A stretch of 64,000 nucleotides of DNA from Variovorax sp. PBL-H6 (GCF_901827155.1 NZ_LR594659.1:310001-374000); one strand, 5' to 3'; numbered from the stretch's first letter, positions 36,134 to 45,372 are shown. The notes: generated by a model from the letters alone, not told the origin. Translations and numbers: made by a program.

Positions 36134-36943
36134 TCAGTACGTGCCGCCCGCCGAGCTTGGCTTCGCGCCGCCCTTGAAGCGGGCGGCCAGCGCATTCGTG
36201 CTGCGCACCAGGAGGTTGGTGTCCAGTCCGACCGCGACGAAGAGGGCGCCCAGATCCAGGTACTTCTGCGCCAGCGTCTCGTCGGGCGTCAGGATGCCGG
36301 CGGCCTTGCCGGCCCGCTGGATGCGTGCGATCGCATCGTCGATGGCCGTCTGCACCTCGGCATGGTTCGAATCGCCGACGTGGCCGAGCGAGGCGGACAG
36401 GTCGGCCGGCCCGATGAAAACGCCATCGACGCCCTCGACGGCCGCGATCGCATCCAGGTTCGCCAGCGCTTCGCGCGACTCGGCCTGCACCAGCAGGCAG
36501 ACCTGCGAGTTGGCCTCCCTGGCATAGGACGGGTAGCGGCCCCAGCGCGAGGCGCGCGCGCCTCCCATGCCGCGAATGCCCTGCGGCGGGTAGCGCATCG
36601 CGCGCACGATGGCCGTGGCCTGCTCGGGCGTGTCGACCATCGGCACCAGCAGCGTCTGCACGCCGAGGTCGAGGTATTGCTTGATCAGCGCCGTGCCCGC
36701 GTCGCCGTGTCCCACGGGCACGCGCGCGATGGCGTTGACGCCCGGATAGGCCGCGATCGCCTGCGCCTGCTCGAGCACGCTGCGCAAGCCGTTGGGCGAA
36801 TGCTCGCCGTCGATCAGCAGCCAGTCGAAGCCGGCGCCGGCGCAGATCTCGGCGCTGTAGGCGTCGGACAAGCCGAGCCAGAGGCCGATCTGTGCGCGCC
36901 TCTCGACCAGGGCCTGCTTGAAGGGATTGGTGGGTGTCTGCAT
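36134..36943 (-). CDS. hpaI: 4-hydroxy-2-oxoheptane-1,7-dioate aldolase HpaI
   Basis: A 269-residue class II pyruvate aldolase that splits 2,4-dihydroxyhept-2-ene-1,7-dioate into pyruvate and succinate semialdehyde, the last step of homoprotocatechuate breakdown. Motifs: [13 protein letters not shown] with the metal region, [42 protein letters not shown] and [15 protein letters not shown]. The ATG at 36943 is chosen over one at 36964. It is the last gene of the hpa operon, 13 bases after hpaH. Confidence 0.93.
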   Translation of the reverse strand: MQTPTNPFKQALVERRAQIGLWLGLSDAYSAEICAGAGFDWLLIDGEHSPNGLRSVLEQAQAIAAYPGVNAIARVPVGHGDAGTALIKQYLDLGVQTLLVPMVDTPEQATAIVRAMRYPPQGIRGMGGARASRWGRYPSYAREANSQVCLLVQAESREALANLDAIAAVEGVDGVFIGPADLSASLGHVGDSNHAEVQTAIDDAIARIQRAGKAAGILTPDETLAQKYLDLGALFVAVGLDTNLLVRSTNALAARFKGGAKPSSAGGTY

Positions 36944-36956
36944 GGTGTGTTCTTTC

Positions 36957-37760
36957 TCAAGCAATGCGGAAGGCGATGGAGCCCAGGGGGCCGTAGTCTG
37001 CGTGGAATGTATCGCCGGGCCTGGCGGTGGTCGGCCGGGTGAATGAGCCGCCCAGCACCACCTCGCCGGCCTCCAGGCACTCGCCCCAGGGTGCGAGCTT
37101 GTTGGCCAGCCAGGCGACGCCGGTGGCAGGATGGTTGAGCACGGCCGCGGCCAGGCCCGACTCCTCGATCACGCCGTTCTTGTAGAGCAGCGCGCCGACC
37201 CAGCGCAGGTCCACCGCATCGGGCTTCACCGGCCGGCCGCCGGTCACGATCCCGGCATTGGCCGCGTTGTCGGCGATGGTGTCGAAGACCTTGCGCATGG
37301 CGCCCGTCTCGCGGTCGAGCTGCTCGATGCGCGCGTCGATGATCTCGATCGCCGGCACCACGTAGTCGGTCGCGGCGAGCACGTCGAAGATGCTCACGTT
37401 CGGCCCCTGCAGCCGCTTGCCCAGTACAAAGGCGAGCTCGACCTCGATCCTCGGCGCGATGAAGCGCGTGAAGGGGATGTCCGCGCCCTGCTCGAAGAAC
37501 ATGTCGTCGAGCAACGTGCCGTAGTCCGGCTCGGTGATCTGGCTGGCCTGCTGCATGGCGCGCGAGGTGAGGCCGATCTTGTGGCCTCGCACGACGCGCC
37601 CTTCGGCCAGCTTGGTCTTCACCCATTCGCGCGAGATGGCGTAGCCGTCCTCCACCGTCATCTCGGGGTGCCGCATCGAGAAATGCCGCAGCTGCACGCG
37701 CGACCTCTCGCTTTCGTGCAGCTCGGCCGCGAGTTGCTGGATCAGCTTCTTGTCGAGCAT
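36957..37760 (-). CDS. hpaH: 2-oxo-hept-4-ene-1,7-dioate hydratase HpaH
   Basis: A 267-residue FAH-like/MhpD-family hydratase adding water to 2-oxohept-4-ene-1,7-dioate. It contains [30 protein letters not shown] with the metal-binding ExE, and [15 protein letters not shown]. Its start is one base after the hpaF stop. The C-terminal [18 protein letters not shown] is typical of the family. Confidence 0.93.
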   Translation of the reverse strand: MLDKKLIQQLAAELHESERSRVQLRHFSMRHPEMTVEDGYAISREWVKTKLAEGRVVRGHKIGLTSRAMQQASQITEPDYGTLLDDMFFEQGADIPFTRFIAPRIEVELAFVLGKRLQGPNVSIFDVLAATDYVVPAIEIIDARIEQLDRETGAMRKVFDTIADNAANAGIVTGGRPVKPDAVDLRWVGALLYKNGVIEESGLAAAVLNHPATGVAWLANKLAPWGECLEAGEVVLGGSFTRPTTARPGDTFHADYGPLGSIAFRIA

Positions 37761-37761
37761 G

Positions 37762-38166
37762 TCAGGACTGGAAGAGGGAATGGAGGTTGCCGCACTTGCC
37801 GTCGTAGACCTGACCGGGCGCTTCGTCGATCTGCAGCGTGATGCCGACGTGCCGCTTCGCAAGCAAGGGTTCGACGTGCCGCTTCAGCCGCGCGAGCAAG
37901 GCGTCGCCGACGCGCTTCTTCACCGCCTCGGCGCGCCCCGCGGCCATGCGCAGGTTGAGGTAGACGAAACCGTGTTCGCCCGAGCCGTCAGCCACTGCGA
38001 AGTGTGCAGCCGGATAAGCCAGCACCCGCGTTCCGCCGACCGGGAACACCGGGCGGTCCTGGTCGTCGCGCTGTTCGAGCATGGTGTCGGCGAGGGCGCG
38101 GCACAGCGCCGGCATGTCGGCGTCGGCCTCGACGTCGGGCGTGTAGAGGATCACGAGATGGGGCAT
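37762..38166 (-). CDS. hpaF: 5-carboxymethyl-2-hydroxymuconate isomerase HpaF
   Basis: A 134-residue CHMI of the tautomerase-like fold, with catalytic Pro following the start ([15 protein letters not shown]). It isomerises 5-carboxymethyl-2-hydroxymuconate. Conserved text includes [12 protein letters not shown] and [11 protein letters not shown]. It lies between hpaD and hpaH. Confidence 0.9.
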   Translation of the reverse strand: MPHLVILYTPDVEADADMPALCRALADTMLEQRDDQDRPVFPVGGTRVLAYPAAHFAVADGSGEHGFVYLNLRMAAGRAEAVKKRVGDALLARLKRHVEPLLAKRHVGITLQIDEAPGQVYDGKCGNLHSLFQS

Positions 38167-38178
38167 GTGCGGGCTTTC

Positions 38179-39054
38179 TCAAACGGCGGCTGGTGCCGGC
38201 AGCGGCGTCACCGGAAAGATCGCGTTGATCTGCCCGGTGCCGGAGCTGCCGAAGTAGGGCGTGACGATTTCGACCGACGCGGTGTAGCGGTCCCAGCCGA
38301 GCAGGCCCAGCAGCATCGCGGTGTCGTGCATGTCGCCTTCGCCCCAGCATTTCTCGGCATACATCGGAAGCATGCCGACGAAGGTCTTCCATTCGCCTGC
38401 CTTCCACAGCTCGACCACGCGATGGTCGATCTGCTCGAGGAAGGGGTCGTAGACCTTGTGCATGAACTCCGGCGCGCGGCCGTTGTCGGCGAAATGGTGC
38501 GACAGCGAGCCGCTCGCGAACACCGCAACCGTGCCCTCGTAGCGCTCCTCGATGGCGCGGCGCACGGCAAGGCCGAAGCGGCCGGATTCGGAGAGGTCGT
38601 GCCAGTCGCACCAGCCGCTGATGCTGATCACCTTGTAGTGCTGGTCGGCGTTCATGTATCGCATCGGCACCAGCGTGCCGTATTCCAGCCCCAGCGTGGT
38701 GTCGCTGTGGGCACGGCTCTTCACGCCCATCTCGTTCGCCACGTCGGCGATCAGGTGTCCGAGCGCCGGGTTGCCCGGGTAGGCATAGGGCATGTTCTTG
38801 ATGAAGTGCGGCAGCTCGTTGCTGGTGTAGGTGCCCTCGAACTTCGGGCCGCAATTGATGTGGTATTCGCTGTTGACCTGCCAGTGCACGTCGAACACCA
38901 CGATGGTGTCGACGCCGAGTTCGCGGCAGCGCCGGTCGATTTCCTTGTGGCCGTTGATCGCTGCATCGCGGCAGCCGAAGTTCGGGCCGGGGAACTCCGA
39001 CAGGTACATCGACGGGACATGCGTGATCTTGGCGGCGAGTGCGAGGGTGCCCAT
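38179..39054 (-). CDS. hpaD: 3,4-dihydroxyphenylacetate 2,3-dioxygenase HpaD
   Basis: A 291-residue type III (LigB-superfamily) extradiol dioxygenase that opens the homoprotocatechuate ring. Iron ligands are expected in ITHVPSMYLSEFPG and VVFDVHWQVNSEYHIN; ASGSLSHHFADNG holds the catalytic His pair. The start at 39054 is two bases after the hpaE stop. Sequence and length match the Escherichia coli-type enzyme rather than the type I Brevibacterium form. Confidence 0.95.
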   Translation of the reverse strand: MGTLALAAKITHVPSMYLSEFPGPNFGCRDAAINGHKEIDRRCRELGVDTIVVFDVHWQVNSEYHINCGPKFEGTYTSNELPHFIKNMPYAYPGNPALGHLIADVANEMGVKSRAHSDTTLGLEYGTLVPMRYMNADQHYKVISISGWCDWHDLSESGRFGLAVRRAIEERYEGTVAVFASGSLSHHFADNGRAPEFMHKVYDPFLEQIDHRVVELWKAGEWKTFVGMLPMYAEKCWGEGDMHDTAMLLGLLGWDRYTASVEIVTPYFGSSGTGQINAIFPVTPLPAPAAV

Positions 39055-39056
39055 GC

Positions 39057-40514
39057 TCAGACTCCCCAGTGCGGGATGTGGTGCGAGCCCAGCGACACCG
39101 CCACGTTCTTCGGCTCGCAGAAGACCTCGTAGCTCCAGGTGCCGCCCTCGCGGCCGGTGCCCGAGGCCTTGGTGCCGCCGAAGGGTTGGCGCAGGTCCCT
39201 GACGTTCTGGCTGTTGACGAAGCACATGCCGACTTCCACGGCCGCGGCCACGCGGTGTGCGCGACCGATGTTCTCGGTCCACACGTAGCTGCTCAACCCG
39301 TACTGGATGTCGTTGGCCAGCCGGATCGCGTCGGCCTCGTCCTTGAAGGGGATCAGGCAGGCCACGGGTCCGAAGATCTCGTCCTGCGCGATCTTCATGC
39401 GGTTGTCGACGTCGGCGAAGACCGTGGGCGCGATGTAGTTGCCGCGGCGCACGCGCTCCGGCAGCTGCGGCACCTCGAGCCCGCCGCACAGCAGCGTCGC
39501 GCCTTCCTTCGGCCCGAGTTCGATGTAGCTGCGCACCTTGGCCCGATGGGCCTGCGAAATCATCGGACCGACGATCGTCTTCTCATCCAGCGGGTCGCCG
39601 ACCACGATGCGCCTGGCGCGTTCGGCGAACTTCGCCGCGAAGTCGGCGTAGATCGACTGCTGGACCAGGATGCGCGAGCCCGCGGTGCAGCGCTCGCCGT
39701 TGTTGCTGAAGATCATGAACACGGCTGCATCGAGTGCGCGGTCCAGGTCCGCGTCGTCGAAGATCACGAACGGGCTCTTGCCGCCCAGCTCCATGCTGAA
39801 CTTCTTCAGGCCCGCGCTCTTCACGATGCGGTTGCCGGTCGCCGTGGAGCCGGTGAAGGAGATCGCGCGCACGTCCGGGTGCGCCACCAGCGGCTCGCCG
39901 GCCTCCTTTCCGTAGCCGTGCACCAGGTTCAGCACGCCTGGCGGAATGCCTGCTTCCAGCGCCAGCTCGCCCAGGCGCGCCGCGGTGAGCGGCGACAGCT
40001 CGCTCATCTTGAGCACCGCCGTGTTGCCGAAGGCCAGGCAGGGCGCGACCTTCCAGGTCGCGGTCATGAAGGGCACGTTCCACGGCGAGATCAGCGCGCA
40101 CACGCCCACCGGGTGGAAGAGCGTGTAGTTGAGGTGCGTCTCGGTGGGATAGGTGTGGCCGTCGACGCGCGTGCACATCTCGGCGAAGTAGTAGAAGTTG
40201 TCGGCCGCGCGCGGCACCAGTTGCTTGCCGGTCTGGGCGATGACCTGGCCGCAGTCATCGGTCTCGGTGCGTGCCAGCTCGGGCACGTGGGCCGCGATCA
40301 GGTCGCCCAGCGTGCGGATCAGTTTTGCGCGCTGGGGCGCGGGCATCCCCGCCCATTTCGGAAAGGCGGCCTTTGCGGCGGCCACGGCCGCGTTCACTTC
40401 CGCTTCGCCGCCCGAAGCGACTTCAGCCAGCACTTCCTGCGTGGCCGGGTTGACGGTCTCGAAATAGTCGGTGCCTGCGACCGGCTTGCCGTCGATGAGG
40501 TGATCGATCTTCAT
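39057..40514 (-). CDS. hpaE: 5-carboxymethyl-2-hydroxymuconate semialdehyde dehydrogenase HpaE
   Basis: A 485-residue NAD-dependent aldehyde dehydrogenase oxidising the ring-fission product. Catalytic Glu is in FSMELGGKSPF and Cys in NNGERCTAGSRI. The cofactor loop is SFTGSTATGNRI, and the substrate-channel end is CEPKNVAVSLGSHHIPHWGV. The ATG at 40514 opens MKIDHLIDGKPVAG, the family start. It lies in the hpa operon after the TctC receptor gene. Confidence 0.95.
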   Translation of the reverse strand: MKIDHLIDGKPVAGTDYFETVNPATQEVLAEVASGGEAEVNAAVAAAKAAFPKWAGMPAPQRAKLIRTLGDLIAAHVPELARTETDDCGQVIAQTGKQLVPRAADNFYYFAEMCTRVDGHTYPTETHLNYTLFHPVGVCALISPWNVPFMTATWKVAPCLAFGNTAVLKMSELSPLTAARLGELALEAGIPPGVLNLVHGYGKEAGEPLVAHPDVRAISFTGSTATGNRIVKSAGLKKFSMELGGKSPFVIFDDADLDRALDAAVFMIFSNNGERCTAGSRILVQQSIYADFAAKFAERARRIVVGDPLDEKTIVGPMISQAHRAKVRSYIELGPKEGATLLCGGLEVPQLPERVRRGNYIAPTVFADVDNRMKIAQDEIFGPVACLIPFKDEADAIRLANDIQYGLSSYVWTENIGRAHRVAAAVEVGMCFVNSQNVRDLRQPFGGTKASGTGREGGTWSYEVFCEPKNVAVSLGSHHIPHWGV

Positions 40515-40522
40515 TTGGGCTC

Positions 40523-41500
40523 TCAGTCCAGTTTGATGTCGCGCGCCTTGATCAGCGCGTGCCACTTCTTTCGTTCCGATTCGGCGTAGCGCGTCATCTC
40601 CGCGGCGTCGGCCGGACGTGCGTCCCAGCCGGCATCGAAGAGTTTCTGACGCACCGCCGGATCGTTCATGGTCTTGCCGAGTTCCGCGCCGAGCCGGGCC
40701 TGCACGTCCTTGGGCGTGGCGGCCGGCGCCACCAACCCTTGCCAGGCGTAGGCCTCTACATTGGCAAAGCCCAGCTCCTTGGCCGTCTGCACGTTGGGCA
40801 GCTGCGGCATGCGTTCGGCCGAGAGGGCAATCAGCGGTGTGATCTTGCCGGCCTTGACGGCGCCGACGCCGCTCGGCAGGTCCAGGACGATCAGCGGCAC
40901 CTGTCCGGCCAGCAGGTCCTGCATGGCGGGCGCGCCGCCCTTGTACGGCACATGCAGCAGCGAGACGCCTGCCTCGCGCTGGAACAGCTCGAGCGCCAGG
41001 TGGTGCGGGCTGCCGTTGCCGGGCGTCCCGATGCTGTACTTGCCCGGCGAGCGCTTGAGTTCGGCGAGCAGTGCCTTGGCATCGGTGAAGCCGGCATTGG
41101 GCCCGGCGGTGATGACCAGCGCCGAGCGCCCCATCATGCCGAGCAGCGCGAAGTCCTTCTCGGGGTCGTAGGGCACCTTCTTGTAGAGCACCGGGTTGTA
41201 GACGAGCACGCCGTTGTCGGCGGAGAACACCGTGTAGCCGTCGGGCGCCGAGCGGGCCACGTGCTCCGACGCGATCATCGCGCCGGCACCGGGCCGGTTG
41301 TCGATGACGACCGGCTGCCCCAGCTGCTGCGAGAGCTGCGCGCCGACGGTGCGCGCGAGAAAGTCGGTCCCGCCGCCGGCCGGATAGCCGACCACCCAGC
41401 GCACCTGCCGGGTCGGGTAGGACTGGGCGGGCGCATCGAGGGCGAGCATCGTTGCGCTGATGGCGAGCAGGGCTGCGGCGAACCTCGGTGTCTTGAGCAT
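40523..41500 (-). CDS. Bug/TctC-type receptor inside the hpa operon
   Basis: A 325-residue secreted solute-binding protein. The signal peptide MLKTPRFAAALLAISATMLA precedes YPTRQVRWVVGYPAGGGTD, and VVIDNRPGAGAMIASEHVA and LLHVPYKGGAPAMQDLLAG are Bug hallmarks. GGAGACAAC lies just before the ATG. It stands between hpaG2 and hpaE on the same strand with short gaps, so it probably binds 4-hydroxyphenylacetate, homoprotocatechuate or a related aromatic acid. No membrane partner is encoded nearby. Confidence 0.9.
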   Translation of the reverse strand: MLKTPRFAAALLAISATMLALDAPAQSYPTRQVRWVVGYPAGGGTDFLARTVGAQLSQQLGQPVVIDNRPGAGAMIASEHVARSAPDGYTVFSADNGVLVYNPVLYKKVPYDPEKDFALLGMMGRSALVITAGPNAGFTDAKALLAELKRSPGKYSIGTPGNGSPHHLALELFQREAGVSLLHVPYKGGAPAMQDLLAGQVPLIVLDLPSGVGAVKAGKITPLIALSAERMPQLPNVQTAKELGFANVEAYAWQGLVAPAATPKDVQARLGAELGKTMNDPAVRQKLFDAGWDARPADAAEMTRYAESERKKWHALIKARDIKLD

Positions 41501-41541
41501 GTTGTCTCCTGGTTTTCCGTGAAGAGGGCGGACTTCCGCTT

Positions 41542-42294
41542 TCAGCGCACGGCGATCGTGTTGGCCAACGCGCCGATGTGCTCGATCTCCGTGACGACCA
41601 CATCGCCCGGCCTGCAATCGACCACGCCGTCGGGCGTGCCGGTGAGGATCAGGTCGCCGGGCGCGAGCGTCATGAAGCTCGAGAAATACTCGATCAGGAA
41701 GGGCACGTCGAAGATCATGTCCCTGGTGTTCCCCGATTGAGTGACCTTCCCGTTGACGGTGGTCTGCAGTGCGAGGGACATCGGGTCGGGCACGTCCTGC
41801 GCGTCCACCCGCCAAGGCCCGATCGGCGTGCAGGTGTCGCGGTTCTTCACGCGCAGGTTGGGGCGATACCAGTTCTCCAGGTAGTCGCGGATCGCGTAGT
41901 CGTTGGCCACCGTGTAGCCGGCGATGAAGTCGTAGGCATCGTCGCGCCGCACCTTGCGCGCCGTCTTTCCGACGACCACCGCGAGCTCGCATTCATAGTG
42001 CATGAAGGACACGCCGGCCGGGCGCTGCGTCTTCTGGCGATGGCCGATGAGCGTGCTCTGGCCCTTGACGAAGACCAGCGGCTCTTCGGGCGCCTTGAAT
42101 TCCAGCTCCTTCGCATGGTCGGCGTAGTTGAGGCCGAGTGCGAGGATGGTGCGCGGGCGCGGCGTGGGTGCGAGCGGCGGCAGCCACAGCGCATCGTCGA
42201 AGGCGACGCTGCGGCCGTCGGCCAGCAGCAGACGGCCATCGCGCTCGATGGCGGGCTGCTCGACGCCTTCGAAGGCGATGCGTGCGTGCTTCAT
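41542..42294 (-). CDS. hpaG2: 4-hydroxyphenylacetate degradation isomerase/decarboxylase, C-terminal-type subunit
   Basis: A 250-residue FAH-fold enzyme corresponding to the C-terminal half of E. coli HpaG. It decarboxylates 5-oxopent-3-ene-1,2,5-tricarboxylate and/or isomerises the product. It has TILALGLNYADHAKE, the metal ligands in MHYECELAVVVG, and DLILTGTPDGVVDCRPGD. Its start overlaps the hpaG1 stop by four bases. In E. coli the two halves are one fused protein; here they are separate genes. Confidence 0.9.
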   Translation of the reverse strand: MKHARIAFEGVEQPAIERDGRLLLADGRSVAFDDALWLPPLAPTPRPRTILALGLNYADHAKELEFKAPEEPLVFVKGQSTLIGHRQKTQRPAGVSFMHYECELAVVVGKTARKVRRDDAYDFIAGYTVANDYAIRDYLENWYRPNLRVKNRDTCTPIGPWRVDAQDVPDPMSLALQTTVNGKVTQSGNTRDMIFDVPFLIEYFSSFMTLAPGDLILTGTPDGVVDCRPGDVVVTEIEHIGALANTIAVR

Positions 42295-42914
42295 GCCACG
42301 TCTCCCACGAGCGTGTTGACCAGTGTCTCGAAGCCCGGCGCGCTGATCTCGATGCGGTCGCCGGGGCGGGCCAATGGACGCCCGGCGTCGCAGCCCAGCA
42401 TCAGCACATCGCCGTGCGCGAGCGTCATGAACTCGCTCACGTCGGCCAGCAGCTGCGCCGCATTGCGCACCAGTTGCGAGAAGTCGGCCGACTGGCGCAG
42501 CTCGCCGTTGATGCGCACCTCGAGCCTGAACTCGGCCGGGTCCGCCACCTCCTGCGCGTCGCGCATCGCAGGGCCGATGCCGAGGAAGCCGTCCACGCAC
42601 TTGAACTTGACCGGCGGGCGGAAGAAGCTCGCGTGCGGGATCGAGAGATCGTTCATCGGCACAAAGCCTTCGACGTCGCCGTCGGCGCCGATCACCATCG
42701 CGATGGTGGCGCCGACCTCGACCTCGGGGATGCGAACGGGCACGGGAATCGCGCGGCCGTGCGGGCTCCAGGTGTTGGCCGTTTTCACATACAGCACCGG
42801 CGCCCTGGGCGGCGCCTTGTAGGGCGGCTGCGTCATCTGCGGCGCGAGTGCCTCGACCTCCGCACGGAAATTGAGCAGCACGCCGTAGACGGTGCCGGTG
42901 GGCAGAAAGCTCAT
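42291..42914 (-). CDS. hpaG1: 4-hydroxyphenylacetate degradation isomerase/decarboxylase, N-terminal-type subunit
   Basis: A 207-residue FAH-fold protein matching the N-terminal half of HpaG. It includes GTVYGVLLNFRAEVEAL, the metal-binding EVEVGATIAMVIG, and DVLMLGCDAGRPLARPGD. Start and stop both overlap neighbours (hpaR stop, hpaG2 start) by ATGA, so hpaR, hpaG1 and hpaG2 are translated as a coupled block. Confidence 0.9.
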   Translation of the reverse strand: MSFLPTGTVYGVLLNFRAEVEALAPQMTQPPYKAPPRAPVLYVKTANTWSPHGRAIPVPVRIPEVEVGATIAMVIGADGDVEGFVPMNDLSIPHASFFRPPVKFKCVDGFLGIGPAMRDAQEVADPAEFRLEVRINGELRQSADFSQLVRNAAQLLADVSEFMTLAHGDVLMLGCDAGRPLARPGDRIEISAPGFETLVNTLVGDVA

Positions 42915-43342
42915 GGTTGCTCCAGTTCGATCACTTCATCGAGCAGCACGTAGAGCTGCGACAGCTTCTGCTTGCCCAGCGACTTTTCCATCCACGCGTA
43001 GTGCGACTCGATGGTCTGCGAAAGCTGCCGGACCATGCGCGTGCCCTTGGCCGTGGCCTCCACGACGGTGCGGCGCTGATCGGCGGGATCGCGCGCGCGC
43101 CGGATCAGGCCGTCGCGCTCCATGCGCGCGAGCACGCCGGTCAAGCTGGGGCCGAGGATGAACGCCTCGCGTGCGACGCGGCCGGTCTCGACCATGCCGT
43201 GCTCGCCCAGCACCCGCAGCACGCGCCATTGCTGGTCGCTGAGCCCATGTTCGCGCAGGCTGGGCCGGGTGTGCGCCATGACCGCCTCGCGCGCCTGCAG
43301 CAGCAGGCGGGGCAAGTTGCGGTGGACGAAAGGAGTGCTCAT
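42911..43342 (-). CDS. hpaR: MarR-family regulator HpaR
   Basis: A 143-residue winged-helix regulator, the expected repressor of homoprotocatechuate genes released by 4-hydroxyphenylacetate-type ligands. DNA-binding region: HGLSDQQWRVLRVLGEHG, FILGPSLTGVLARMERDGL and RRARDPADQRRTVVEAT (wing). The start at 43342 (MSTPFVHRNLPR) is preceded by a region containing a perfect 16-bp palindrome. It is the first gene of the operon it probably controls, unlike E. coli where hpaR stands apart. Confidence 0.9.
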   Translation of the reverse strand: MSTPFVHRNLPRLLLQAREAVMAHTRPSLREHGLSDQQWRVLRVLGEHGMVETGRVAREAFILGPSLTGVLARMERDGLIRRARDPADQRRTVVEATAKGTRMVRQLSQTIESHYAWMEKSLGKQKLSQLYVLLDEVIELEQP

Positions 43343-43354
43343 GAGGGCTCGATT

Positions 43355-43370
43355 ATTTAACATGTTAAAT
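43355..43370 (-). promoter_or_regulatory. Perfect 16-bp palindrome, candidate HpaR operator
   Basis: ATTTAACATGTTAAAT lies 13 bases ahead of the hpaR start in an otherwise GC-rich region. On the minus strand it overlaps a plausible promoter (TTGCCA, then AT-rich AATAAT about 16 bases later). AT-rich palindromes of this length are typical MarR sites. Binding by HpaR is inferred. Confidence 0.75.
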
Positions 43371-43459
43371 TTTTGGCAAGCCCTTGCGATGAACACTTCA
43401 GTCGGGTTTTCCCTGCGTTCCAGGGCGTCGCAATGTCGAGCGCTCCCTACACTTGGGCG

Positions 43460-44851
43460 ATGGCCAAGGAAAAATCACTCTTCGTCTGCTCCGAATGCGG
43501 CGGCACCAGCCCCAAGTGGCTCGGCCGCTGCCCCAGTTGCGGCGCCTGGAACACGCTGATCGAGCAGGTGGCCGCCGCCTCGGCCGGCGGTGGCAACAAC
43601 CGCTTCGGCGCGCCGTTCGCATCGCTCGCCGGGTCGTCCGAGTTGGCGGTGCTCTCGGAAATCGAGGCCGGCGAGGTCCCGCGCACGCCCACCGGACTGG
43701 ACGAGCTCGACCGCGTGCTGGGCGGCGGAATCGTCGCCGGCGGGGTGACGCTCATCGGGGGCGACCCGGGCATCGGCAAGTCCACGCTGCTGCTGCAGGC
43801 GGTCGATGCGCTTCAGCGGGCGGGACGCAACGCGCTCTATGTCACCGGTGAGGAGAGCGGTGCCCAGGTGGCGATGCGCTCGCGGCGGCTCGGCCTCGAG
43901 CAGTCGCAAGTGCAGGTGCTGGCCGAGATCCAGCTCGAGAAGATACTCGCCACGCTCGACGCCACGCGGCCGGCCATCGCGGTGATCGACTCGATCCAGA
44001 CCGTGTACTCCGACCAGCTGACCTCGGCGCCCGGTTCGGTGGCGCAGGTGCGCGAATGCGCGGCCCACCTCACGCGCTTCGCCAAGGCCAGCGGCACGGC
44101 GGTGGTGCTGGTCGGCCATGTGACCAAGGAGGGCGCGCTCGCTGGCCCGCGCGTGCTCGAGCACATGGTCGACACGGTGCTGTATTTCGAGGGGGACACG
44201 CATTCGAGCTTTCGCCTGGTGCGCGCCATCAAGAACCGCTTCGGCGCGGTCAACGAGATCGGCGTGTTCGCGATGACCGAGCGCGGTCTCAAGGGCGTGG
44301 CCAATCCCAGTGCGATCTTCCTGAGCCAGCACGCCGAACCGGTACCCGGCAGCGTGGTGCTGGTCACGCTCGAGGGAACACGCCCAATGCTGGTCGAGAT
44401 CCAGGCGCTGGTCGACGACGGCGGGCCCAGCCCGCGGCGCCTTTCCGTGGGTCTCGACCGCGACCGGCTGGCCATGCTGCTCGCGGTGCTGCACCGCCAT
44501 GCGGGCGTGGCGTGCATGGATCAGGACGTGTTCGTCAACGCGGTGGGCGGCGTGCGCATCAGCGAGCCGGCGGCCGACCTGGCGGTGATGCTGTCCATCA
44601 CCTCCAGCCTGCGCGGCAAGCCATTGCCCAAGGGTTTCATCGCCTTCGGCGAGGTGGGTCTGGCGGGTGAGGTGCGACCGGCGCCGCGCGGGCAGGAGCG
44701 GCTGCGTGAAGCCGCCAAGCTGGGCTTCAGCGTGGCGGTGGTGCCCAAGGCCAACGCGCCGCGCAAGGGCGCCAAGGAGATCGAAGGGCTGACGATCCAT
44801 GCAGTGGAGCGCATCGAGGAGGCGATGGAGGTGGTGCGCGGGCTGGATTGA
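43460..44851 (+). CDS. radA: DNA repair protein RadA
   Basis: A 463-residue RecA-like, Lon-like helicase that promotes branch migration in recombination. The N-terminal zinc finger is CSECGG...CPSCGAW. Walker A is GGDPGIGKST, the RadA-specific motif is KNRFG, and the C-terminal Lon-like domain contains PLPKGFIAFGEVGLAGE. The ATG at 43460 (MAKEKSLFVC) is preferred over upstream in-frame starts that add an unrelated leader. It is divergent from hpaR. Confidence 0.95.
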   Translation: MAKEKSLFVCSECGGTSPKWLGRCPSCGAWNTLIEQVAAASAGGGNNRFGAPFASLAGSSELAVLSEIEAGEVPRTPTGLDELDRVLGGGIVAGGVTLIGGDPGIGKSTLLLQAVDALQRAGRNALYVTGEESGAQVAMRSRRLGLEQSQVQVLAEIQLEKILATLDATRPAIAVIDSIQTVYSDQLTSAPGSVAQVRECAAHLTRFAKASGTAVVLVGHVTKEGALAGPRVLEHMVDTVLYFEGDTHSSFRLVRAIKNRFGAVNEIGVFAMTERGLKGVANPSAIFLSQHAEPVPGSVVLVTLEGTRPMLVEIQALVDDGGPSPRRLSVGLDRDRLAMLLAVLHRHAGVACMDQDVFVNAVGGVRISEPAADLAVMLSITSSLRGKPLPKGFIAFGEVGLAGEVRPAPRGQERLREAAKLGFSVAVVPKANAPRKGAKEIEGLTIHAVERIEEAMEVVRGLD

Positions 44852-44892
44852 ACCGTCGGGCTTCCGCATTGAGTCCGGCGACAATGCAGTCC

Positions 44893-45372
44893 ATGAATTT
44901 CGGGAAAATCTTCATCCCTCTCGCAGGGCTGCTTCTGCTCGGCGCGTCCTATCGCGCCTATGGCTGGCCTGGCGTCGCCTTCGCCGGAGGTGCCATCATC
45001 ATGTTCCTGCTGATGCACTTCAATCGCACGATGCAGGTGCTGAAGCGCGCGGCCGACCGGCCCATTGGCACGGTGGCGAGTGCGGTGATGCTCAACGCCA
45101 AGCTCAAGCCCAAGGTGACCCTGCTCCACGTGATCGCAATGACCCGCGCGCTCGGCGAGCAGCGCACGCCCAAGGATGCGCAGCCCGAGGTCTACCGCTG
45201 GACCGACAACGGCGGCTCCTGGGTCGATGCCACCTTCGTCAACGGAAAGCTGACCGAATGGCAACTGGTGCGGCCGGAGGCACCGGCCGAGAACGAGGGG
45301 CAGCCGGCCGCTCCGCCGAGCGCCGACGCCGTCAAGCCCGGTGCCGCGGATGCACTGCGGCCGCCGGTGTAG
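44893..45372 (+). CDS. Conserved membrane-anchored protein of unknown function
   Basis: A 159-residue protein with two N-terminal hydrophobic segments (IFIPLAGLLLLGASYRAYG; GVAFAGGAIIMFLLMHFN). A soluble domain follows (RPIGTVASAVMLNAKLKPKV, TLLHVIAMTRALGEQRTP, EVYRWTDNGGSWVDATFVNG), then a Pro/Ala-rich tail. An alternative ATG lies nine bases earlier at 44884. It follows radA by about 40 bases and may be co-transcribed. The family appears conserved in Comamonadaceae, but I know no function. Confidence 0.65.
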   Translation: MNFGKIFIPLAGLLLLGASYRAYGWPGVAFAGGAIIMFLLMHFNRTMQVLKRAADRPIGTVASAVMLNAKLKPKVTLLHVIAMTRALGEQRTPKDAQPEVYRWTDNGGSWVDATFVNGKLTEWQLVRPEAPAENEGQPAAPPSADAVKPGAADALRPPV

